From assembly GCA_009763385.1 (NCBI GenBank), contig VDCT01000868.1, positions 1 through 64,000 on the forward strand: a stretch of DNA of 64,000 nt. Reading direction: 5' to 3'. Below are positions 55,888 through 64,000 of the stretch, in pieces. Origin of the DNA: Coix lacryma-jobi var. lacryma-jobi. Taxonomy: Eukaryota; Streptophyta; Magnoliopsida; Poales; Poaceae. Below the pieces are notes generated by a model, which was given only the letters and a program-made list of their open reading frames with translations, made no database searches and was not told where the DNA came from. Positions within the stretch are counted from its first letter, which is position 1, and every line of letters starts with the position of its first letter. The position numbers and the translations under genes are program-made.

Positions 55888-55899
55888 GCTCCGATACCA
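55888..55899 (-). other. Primer-binding site of L (initiator Met tRNA)
   Basis: The minus strand reads TGGTATCGGAGC, three bases inside the 5' LTR. It matches the initiator-Met site with one mismatch. Confidence 0.85.
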
Positions 55900-55902
55900 C
55901 TC

Positions 55903-58900
55903 TGTGACGGACGACCCTAATCCCATGGCCCACGTGTCCCTGTCAACCTCCGACAGCCGAACTATGTCCATGTGATTAATACCTGTTCGCCACCGGGCTA
56001 CATCAGTGCCCAATGTCCGCAGGATCATCTCACAATTCGGTTACAGCATTGCATACTTTTACAAATAACATCGGAATAAAGAGCGGAAGACTTAAATAAC
56101 AATAGTTTTACAAAGCGGGTTCCAAATAGAAATTAAGGTGCAGTTATTACAAACCAGTTCTGATAATAGAGATAGACATAGCAACATAGTGGAGAACAGC
56201 AAAGATACTTATAATCACCCCAGCCCGAGGTGTACAACTATTCTTCGGCCTCATCGGCCTCTTCCTGGACGATGGTCACGCAGCAGGGTGCAAGACACAT
56301 TGGGGATTCTGTCATACCTGCAGCATGGGTAGCAAACCCTGAGTACTGGGGTACTCAACAAGACTTACCCGACTAAAGAAAAAAGGGAGAAGACCAGGAA
56401 TGAGAGGCTTAGGGTAGTCAAGGTAAGGCTTAAGCAAGATCAAGTATTTTGCAGAAAAGCATTTTTGTAAATCTTATTTTACTTTGGAAAGATTCAGTAT
56501 TCCTCACTTTCATCGTTCATGATTCATTTTACATTTCAAAACTTCCTAGTTGAGAACCACTCTCCGTTGACAGTCAGTGACCAAGTCTCCATAACCGAGG
56601 AGCAACGTTAAATCCGGATAAATAATACTCAGCTGAGGATCCCTATCCACACTGCATATGTAGCAACCCAGGCTTGCATATGCCAACTCGTCTACCACGA
56701 TTCCTCCAAGATTGGGCCGGTCCTACGCCACCCGAAGTACAGTACACCACTCTTATCCAGGTACGACGACCACGTGGGTAATGCTACTTCCGCCATCTCT
56801 CCACTCCCAGTGCGCGGTTATCGGTCCAATAAAGGATTCCTCGGAGCCAGAGCTTTCCGAAGTATGTGAATAGTTACAAGTCTTAACCAGCAGGGCCCCC
56901 ATACGGATGGTCCCTACATTTTTTCCGCCAGCGACAAGCACCTCGGGACTCTAACCCAAGAGTACAGGTCCTGTCGGTTTTTCAACCCTGTCCGGTCGGT
57001 GTCAACTGTGAGTCCCGGACTACAACATGACGGCACCGTACGCGCGGACAACCTCTTCTCGACAATGACCACATGCTAGCTAGGCAAGCAGTCATCGATC
57101 GGGAAATAAAGCCAAATTCCCATAAAGATTCTTTCAGTGATCATACTTTTGAATTGGCATTTTTATTGCAAAGTCTAATTCAATGAGCATTGTTAAGCAT
57201 TTTTCAAATACTTTTGAAAAGCAGGTATCGGGTGTATCAGTGGTCAAGGTGGATAATGCATCAGATAGGATATCACTCAACTCCTATAAACCTAATGCAG
57301 AAGTTTACTCAAAAGCCTTTAAGGAAAACATTTTATAAATTCAAGGAAAGAGTTAAATGCACCGGGGCTTGCCTTGAAGAGCAAAGAGGGCAGGCTCGAG
57401 GGCGGCGGGGGCAGTTGTCGGAGCTCGGGGTAGCCTCGGGGACAGGTTCGTCAGCGGCTGCCATCGATCTTGACGCCTTCTTCGGTGACTATACGAATGC
57501 AATGATGTATGCACATGAGTAATGCTAGCATGAACAATGTAACACAGGGCATACAACATGAACCCTAATCACTTTTTTTTATTTTTCTTAATTATTTTTT
57601 AAAAAAATCATTTATGCAGTTGCTCCAAAAATTACCAAATTAATCACATAAGTTTATTAAGGTGTAGATAGATGGCAAAACAAATTTCATAATTTTTTGG
57701 AGGTCATTAAGGTGCTCAAATAAAATCAGACATTAATTAACAAACGGCACTATTTAACAAATAAAATAAATGCTCAAAAATCAACTTGTTCCAAAAACAC
57801 TTCAAAATTCACCAGAGACTAAACATGGTATAGGAAGTTCACAAAAATTTATCTCATGATTTTTGGAGTTATAAATGATTTTCTAAAATCCAAAACCATC
57901 CATTTATTAATTAAAAGAGGAATTTTTCATTTTCAAATTTTTGCAGAAAGTCAAGTTTTATATTTTTCTAACATACTTCAAGGTGTAAAGAGTCTACCCT
58001 GATTTTTTCAGAAGTTTGGGAACAACACAGAAAATCACAACAAAAGATGAAATTCGAACACTATTCAAATCAAACTGAAAAAGAAAAATCGCACTGTTCA
58101 TCGTCTTCCTCACGCCGGCGGTCACCCGCGGCGGCGCGATGGCGTTCCGGCCACGACAGAGGCGCTCGGGCGAAACCAAGGGCATGGGGAGGTTCAGGAG
58201 CTCACCGGCAGTCGATAACGCGTGGTGGCGAGGCGAGGGGACGACCGGAGCTAGGAGGTCGACGAGCGGGGGTCGTCGGCGGGCAGAACCGCGTCGCGAT
58301 GGCGTTCCGGCGTCCCTGAGCACCACAAGGGATCATCGAGGCACGGTTAGACGTGCAAGGATGCGAGGAAGAAGGAACATAGGTCGGGGAAGGAAGATCA
58401 CGACCGGGGAATCGGGATTCCCCAATCCGTGCTTACGGCGGCGTTTCGTCGGAATCCGAGCAGATGAGGTTACGCCGGGCAATAGGGGGCGGCGAGGTAA
58501 AATTGAGGAGGGGATAGCTTCGCAAGACACGGCGGAGCTTCTGAGCTAGGTGATTGGGTGGGGGAGGCTCTAGACTGGTGTGTCGACGGTGGCGGAGGCG
58601 GGTGAGGGTTCCGGCTCACCGGCGGTGGGTTTTATAGGCGTGCTCGGGGGTGAATAAGCGTCGCGCATAGGCGGATAAGCTTGGCGGAGGCGTGCGCACT
58701 CGTTGCGCGCTGGCGGAAGGGCTGGCGTGCGTGCAGGGGACGGGCGTGAGCTCGCCGGCGTTGAACACGCGGCGGTGACTCACTGGGCACTGTGGGGGAC
58801 GGGGCAAGGTCAGCGCTCGGCGCGTGCGGGCGCGAAATCATCACGGGATCAGCGGCGGCAGGTCGGGGGCAGGCGAACGGCGGCCGAGCGCGTGGCGCGC

Positions 58901-59765
58901 GCAGCGCCGGCGACCGGGCCATGGCCGCCCCCCCCCCTACGCGAGGTAGGAGATGAACAGGGTAGGCTAGGGTTTGACTTTTTGAACTGATTTCTGTATT
59001 TTGCAAATTACTTCCAAATTTGAACTGGGCAACAAAAACTCAAAACATCAAAGTTGTTCAGAAAAAAGAGATCCACAACTTTGTCAATATGAACATTTTC
59101 AAAATCCAAAGAGTTTTTGAACCACATTTGAAATCAGAAAGGGAACACTTTTGGGATTTAAATAAATTCAAAATTACTTTTGATTTTACATTGAAAGTTG
59201 GAAATCTGCAAACATGAAAGTTGTTCTTTTATCAAAACCTACAACTTTGCTAATATACACTTTTTCTGAACTCATTAGTTTTTGAAATAATTTTGAAAAC
59301 TAAAAAGGGGACAAAAATTGGAATTTGAATGAATTTGGATTTACTTCAAACTTTGTACAGAAACTTGAAAATTTGTAAATACCAAAGTTGTTCCTTTTGA
59401 CAAGATCTGCAACTTTGCTTTTGGACCAAGTCCAAATTTTGAATAGTTTTTGAAGTATTAAAAGAGGGGTAAAACCAGGGTTTGGAAATAGGACTTTTCA
59501 AAAGGGATTTGAAATCTGTTTTTGCTTTTGGGTTTTTGAACACACAACAAAGCTTCAAGACACAAAACTGAACAAGAATAAATCAAGGCTAGGCACAGAG
59601 GTGAAATTACCATTTTGCCCTTATAGGAAGATTTGGGCTTTAGGGTTTTAGAAAAGAGATTGCTACACAAGTACTAAGCAAACATAAATGCAAGGCAAGA
59701 ATGATTAATGACTAATGATGATGACATGTCAGGTTAATTACATCTTAAACACCAGAGGTGTTACA
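55903..59765 (-). repeat. 5' LTR of chromovirus L
   Basis: The LTR is 3863 bp, TGTAACACC (59765) to CGTCACA (55903) on the minus strand. A TATA box lies at 58630-58636. It has no CTCGAG array at the position where G's LTR has one. Confidence 0.92.
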
Positions 59766-59770
59766 GATTT

Positions 59771-61201
59771 TGGTCGCCCTCATCTCAAATCTTCCCCAAT
59801 TCGATTCAAACCAAAATCCCAAGTTCCCAAACTTGGAGAAGATGATCATGGGGCAGTTAGGAGACTATCCCCAAGAAATCATCCGCTGAAAACGACTCAA
59901 TCAACGGGAAATCAAAAGGGAAGGTGGATGAACCGAAAAAAGCGCCACGAAAACGAAATCGTCCCGATCTATTCAATCATGAGGAGTTAGATGAATTCCT
60001 GTGGTCGGAATGACCTCCTCAATGATATGAACAAAATGATTCAAACGGATTTCGCAAAGACACACTGGAGAGGGAGATCGAGTGATGGGAAAATCGCGGA
60101 GAAACTAAGAACGCGGAGAACACGAACCAAACGTGAATCAACACATCGATCTGCAGCCGTAGCGCAAACACACGCTACAATGGTGAGGTTACGGCCTCAC
60201 TTCCTCAAAATCAATAGTACACAGAGGCAAGTCTCTCTGCGGATCTCAGCTAGCTACAGCAGGGAATGGGAGAGCAGGAAACCCTAAGACTGAAAGAGCG
60301 AATGACTGAGCTAGAATGGGAGGAGGGTGTCTCCCTCTACTTATCCTAATTCTAACCTAACTGTAATTCCTACTCTACCCCTCTCTATTCTAATTACAGA
60401 GCGAACCAGCTAAACCCTAGGGTTATTCTGGACCAACTCGGTGGTAGGTGTATCCGACGGCCACGCCCGCACAACTCGTAGCGTTGCCTCAACGCGACCT
60501 CCCGATTGCCGCCACGTGCCGCCTCGCTCTGCACCCCCGGTTTTGTGGCCCAAACCGGGAAACCAGCCTTTTCCACCCAACCCCCGTTTGAGGCCCAAAC
60601 CGGGAAACCAGCCTCCAAGTCCAACGCCTGAGTTTTGTGGCCCAAACTCAGAAACCCGCAGCGCCCAGGTTTGAGGCCCAACACTAGAAAACCGTTCTCA
60701 GTCCGAGTTTTGTGGCCAAACTCGGAAACCCTCAACACCCAGGTTTTGAGGCCCAAACCTGGAAACCGTCCACCGGTGGTTTTTCCCTGGCTCAACCACA
60801 AAACCGGAGCTGTAGAGGGGATGCACTGCCCATGCACCTCGTCCACCGACACGTGTCCCCAGGTCCATGACCCGAGCAACACCGTGCCCCGCAAGTCTTC
60901 GCTCGTCGCTGTCCCAGGCTGCCAGCCACCACAGCTGATCCTTAGGCCACCAGTCCCTCAGTCCAAGCCTCACGTCCGCCCTTCACCGCTAGGTCCATCG
61001 GCATGGCACGTCCGCTGCACGGCACGCCCATCCTTCACCGCTCCCGGTCCGTCGGCACGACACGTCTCAACTTGACCTTCACCTTGCCCCCATCACTGTC
61101 TCCATGCTCGACACCTGCACAACACAGCCAAAGAACATGCGATCAAATCCGTTGACAATCACTCATCACTCAGAGACTCGGCATACACCCATGTATCGGC
61201 A
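59771..61201 (-). repeat. 5' LTR of E, outer part
   Basis: This continues the LTR interrupted at 36527, after the duplicated GATTT. It holds the hairpin array at 60536-60762 and ends TATCGGCA, one base different from the TATCCGCA of F and J. Confidence 0.85.
60536..60762 (-). repeat. Array of 24-nt hairpins, E LTR
   Basis: Six units share the loop TGAGGCCC or TGTGGCCC. Arms include CCCGGTTT/AAACCGGG, CTGAGTTT/AAACTCAG, CCGAGTTT/AAACTCGG and CCAGGTTT/AAACCTGG. Confidence 0.77.
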
Positions 61202-61888
61202 CGAGTCGGAGAGTACCGGAGTTGTCGGCTACCTCTGCGCAAGGAACACCGGGATCACCAGTGTGACTCCGCTTGTACCTCTAGGATCTTGTATACTTCT
61301 TGATGTATAAAGGTTCGTGTTGATCTTTGTATTCTAGATCTTATCGTGTTCTAGCTTGTCGCTAACTTAGTTTGCTGGACCGATCGTTCACCCTCGGGTG
61401 GGTGCTCTAGTAAGAGGGTGCAAGTCTGATCGCTGCTAGAGTAGTGGCCCTTAGCATAAACGTGGTGTTTAGGCTAAGTGGTTACAGGTTGGTTGCCTGG
61501 GGTCTCGACGGTTGAGGAGGTAAGCGGCAGGTGGTGAAACCCTGTCCGTTCTTCGTAATCCACCCACGTTCGGGATTCCAGGTAGAGCTGTACGGCATAG
61601 ACTGGGAAACCAGTTTCATCGGTTGACCGAAGCAAGCTTTGTTAGTTGAGTTTGAGCAGTTAAAGAACTCGTTACCTAGAGAATCATTGCTACCCTTGTT
61701 AACCTTCTCCTTGTCTTATCTGGGAGGACTAGACCAAGAGACTATAGCACACTGTTCCCTGTGGAAAATACGATACCCTGAATACTTCTAGGTGAAGTGC
61801 CACAGCGGTACTTCCGTGCGCTTGTGGACTTTTTCTGCTTACGCTATGAAATACCAACATCGGCTAACTCCACGAGTGTACTCGGCAT
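61202..61888 (+). repeat. Athila-like LTR fragment
   Basis: No coding sequence is present. The segment resembles 13380-13700 of M in layout (GTGGTG.TTAG, GCAGGTGGTG, ATCCACCCACG). It contains TTCCCTGTGGAAAATACGAT and GTGCGCTTGTGGAC, which are usual near the 3' end of Athila-type LTRs. It is cut by E on the left and J on the right. Confidence 0.4.
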
Positions 61889-63336
61889 TGAAGGACCGAG
61901 AAAGCACAACAAGGCAACCAGAGGGGGGGTGAATGGGAGCCAATCAAATTTCTCTCGAAACTTTGGCCAAGTGTCCCAAATCCAACCCCAAGAAGCACGG
62001 ACCCAAAGCGTGATGCTCACGACCCTTGAAGACGGTGGATGATCCCTAGGATCACAGCGGAGCACCACCAAACACAAGCCGAGCAAAGACCAAAAAACTC
62101 TGGCACAAGTTCCCCTTGAGAAAACCAAGTCCCGAACGTAGAGATAGACGGCTACGTCAAGAAATCCCTAAACACCGATGCTAACAAGTAGCAAAGATAC
62201 CTAGAGAGGTTCCTTGGTGAGCTACAAGGCCAAACGAGAAGTCCGGAAACGAAGCGAGCAAAGCCGGGAGAGCAAACACGAATCGACACACGATCTGCAA
62301 GTCGAAGCGCAAACACACGCTACGACAAGGAGGTTACGGCCTCCTTTCCTCAAAATCAACAGTACACAGAGGTGAGTCTCTCTGCGGATCTCAGCTAGCT
62401 ACAGCAGGGGAGGGGACAGCAGGAAGCCTAAGGATGAAAGAGCAAATGACTGAGATGGGGGGAGGAGGGTGTCTCCCGGACTACTTAACCTATTCTAAAC
62501 TAAGTCTATTTCCTACTCTACCCCCTCTCTAAACTAATTACAGAGCGAACCAGCTAAACCCTATGGTTATTCTGGACCAACTCGGTGGTAGGTGTATCCG
62601 ACGGCCACGCCCGCACAAGTCGTCTGCGTTGCCTCCACGCAACCTTCTGATTGCCGCCACGTGCCGCCCTCGCTCTGCACCCGCAGTTTTGTGGCCCAAA
62701 CCGGGAAACCAGCCTTTCCAGCAACCCCCGATTTTGAGGCCCAAACCGGGAAACCAGCCCACCAGCCTGAGTTTTGAGGCCAAACTCAGCAAACCATCCG
62801 CGCCCAGGTTTTGAGGCCCAAACCTGGAAACCGTCCTCATCCCGAGTTTTGAGGCCAAACTCGGAAACCCTCAGCCCGAGTTTTGTGGCCAAACTCGGAA
62901 ACCGTCCATGCCCAGGTTTTGAGGCCCAACCTGGAAACTGTCCACCCGTTGGTTTTCCCTGGCTCACCAATAAACCGACGTCGTAGAGGGGATGCACTCC
63001 CGTGCACCCCGTCCATCGACATGACCGCATTTCTTCACTTGTCGTCGTCACAGGCTGCCAGCCACCACAGCTGATCCTCAGGCCTCTGGTCCCTCAGTCC
63101 AAGCCTCACGTCTGCCCTTCACGCTTGATACATCGGCATGGCACGTCCGCCGCACGGCACGCCCATCCTTCATCGCACCCGGTCCATCGGCACAACACGT
63201 CTCAACTTGACCTTCACCTGCCTCGATCACTGCATCCGTGCTCGACACCTGCACAACACAAGCCAAGAACATGTGCATCATCCCAGTTGACAATCACTCA
63301 TCACTCAGAGACCCGGCATACACCCATGTATCCGCA
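61889..63336 (-). repeat. 3' LTR of J, internally deleted
   Basis: At 1448 bp it is about 0.5 kb shorter than its relatives. The palindromic word array is absent: the sequence passes from the CAAAGCCGGGAGAGCAAAC part (near 62270) directly to the downstream CGAAGCGCAAACACACGC part. The hairpin array (62691-62934) is kept. Confidence 0.83.
62691..62934 (-). repeat. Array of 24-nt hairpins, J LTR
   Basis: Six units or more have TGAGGCC- or TGTGGCC-type loops and arms such as CTGAGTTT/AAACTCAG, CCAGGTTT/AAACCTGG and CCGAGTTT/AAACTCGG. Some have lost one base. Confidence 0.75.
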
Positions 63337-63348
63337 ATCTCCCCCTTG
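63337..63348 (-). other. Polypurine tract of J
   Basis: The minus strand reads CAAGGGGGAGAT directly before the LTR start, as in K. Confidence 0.8.
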
Positions 63349-63482
63349 ATGAGTGCATTGTCAACTACACACAAATCATAATGGTAACAAAAGAAGGAGG
63401 AAGGAGAAGGAGAGAGAAACCCAACCAAATGACCCAAAAGCATAGCAAAGCCGAAGAAGGTCAAGTGGAAGAGGCAAAACAA

Positions 63483-63765
63483 CTTGGTCCCCTAAGACAT
63501 GGGCAACGGCTCGACGCAACCAAGCAAAGCAAAGCTAGCCCTCAAGAAGAGGTAGAACAGGCTCAACACCGCTAGCAAAAGCCAAACAAAAATCGGAGCA
63601 TGAAAATGGCAAAATGCTAGTCCCTCAAGATAGAAGCACAGAGGCTCAACACAACTAGCAAGAAAAACCCTCCGAACACCATCGAAATCAAAATCGACAC
63701 CAATTGAGAAAAACTAAACTGTGCTAGTCCCTCAAGACAGAGGCAACGACTCAACACAACTAGCA
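63483..63765 (-). ncRNA. Array of covarying hairpin units (J)
   Basis: Four units have stems CTTGGT/ACCAAG, GCTAGC/GCTAGC, TGCTAGT/ACTAGCA and TGCTAGT/ACTAGCA and the usual CCTC/GAGG or CCC/GGG inner stems. CTCCCCCTT runs that are polypurine on the element strand follow to 63935. Confidence 0.62.
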
Positions 63766-64000
63766 AACTCCCCCTCGACAAGTGCAAGCGACCAGGGCAA
63801 AAGCTCCCCCTTAGTTGAACACCAGGAGACATATGATTTGCAAAAATTCTCCCCCTTAGTGTTTAAAGTTGAAATGCACATATCAAAACAACAAGAGCCG
63901 GGCAAAAGTTCTCCCCCTCAAGAAAATCTCCCCTTTCCAAATGCATATGAAGTCAGAAATGCAAGTCAGGGCTTCAGGCATATATTCAAAGAGTGCAAAA

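Larger units (their letters stand above)
36528..59765 (-). mobile_element. Chromovirus L (Ty3/gypsy, Tekay/Del-like), complete, split by K
   Basis: Own sequence is 36528-36538 plus 46332-59765, about 13.4 kb. It has two LTRs of about 3.87 kb, a primer site, ORF0, gag, pol with chromodomain and a polypurine tract, all on the minus strand. It is flanked by the 5-bp target duplication GATTT (36523-36527 and 59766-59770). LTR ends are TGTAACACC and CGTCACA. Element K sits 11 bp inside the 3' LTR's outer end. All reading frames are damaged. Confidence 0.93.
31813..61201 (-). mobile_element. Sirevirus E, split by nested insertions
   Basis: The element's own sequence is 31813-36527 plus 59771-61201. 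Everything from 36528 to 59770 is chromovirus L (carrying K) plus the duplicated target GATTT. The left end is cut by H. The order on the minus strand is 5' LTR, primer site, gag, partial pol. The base after the LTR's outer end starts CGAGT (61202-61206), a possible target duplication with no visible partner. Confidence 0.85.
61889..64000 (-). mobile_element. Sirevirus J, 3' end
   Basis: The 3' LTR (61889-63336), polypurine tract and 3' untranslated region of a minus-strand Sirevirus are present. The rest lies beyond the right edge. LTR ends are the same as in F and K. Confidence 0.85.

Overview
The window is repeat-filled plant nuclear DNA, most likely from a panicoid grass (maize, sorghum or sugarcane type). 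The evidence is nested long-terminal-repeat (LTR) retrotransposons of families typical of large grass genomes: Sirevirus-type Ty1/copia, a Tekay/Del-type chromovirus, a Tat-lineage Ty3/gypsy, Athila-like LTRs and a Cassandra TRIM. I found no host protein gene. All coding sequence belongs to retrotransposons and nearly all of it is broken by frameshifts or deletions. The species call is an inference.

Layout, left to right. 1-5871 (+): 3' end of a chromovirus (G), with integrase, chromodomain and 3' LTR, inserted into F. 5872-10606 (-): 5' half of a Sirevirus (F), with gag, primer site and 5' LTR, itself next to or inside M. 10607-13879 (+): 3' region and partial LTR of an Athila-like element (M), cut by I. 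13880-26795 (-): Sirevirus I arranged LTR-internal-LTR-internal(partial); it keeps a gag remnant but no pol. 26793-27655 (-): a Cassandra TRIM whose LTRs contain 5S rRNA sequence, with one LTR end duplicated as an inverted repeat. 27656-31812 (-): Tat-lineage gypsy H, cut off within reverse transcriptase. 31813-36527 and 59771-61201 (-): Sirevirus E. 36528-36538 and 46332-59765 (-): complete chromovirus L (about 13.4 kb) sitting in E's LTR. 36539-46326 (+): complete Sirevirus K (about 9.8 kb) sitting 11 bp inside the end of one L LTR. 61202-61888: Athila-like LTR fragment. 61889-64000 (-): 3' LTR and 3' region of Sirevirus J.

The nesting is documented by target-site duplications: K is flanked by GGAAC inside L, and L by GATTT inside E. 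The order is therefore E, then L, then K.

The most interesting signals are these. (1) A small ORF between the primer site and gag of chromovirus L begins with a near copy of the histone H3 tail in exact register (K4, R8, K9, S10) and ends in a strongly acidic tail; the same element encodes an integrase chromodomain. (2) The Sireviruses carry arrays of about 42-nt hairpin units before the 3' LTR whose stems differ from unit to unit but stay complementary. (3) Their LTRs carry 24-nt hairpins with a constant loop and covarying arms, plus palindromic words that differ between elements. (4) The gag/pol junction of three Sirevirus copies keeps a UGA stop, pol in the +1 frame and a consensus splice donor.
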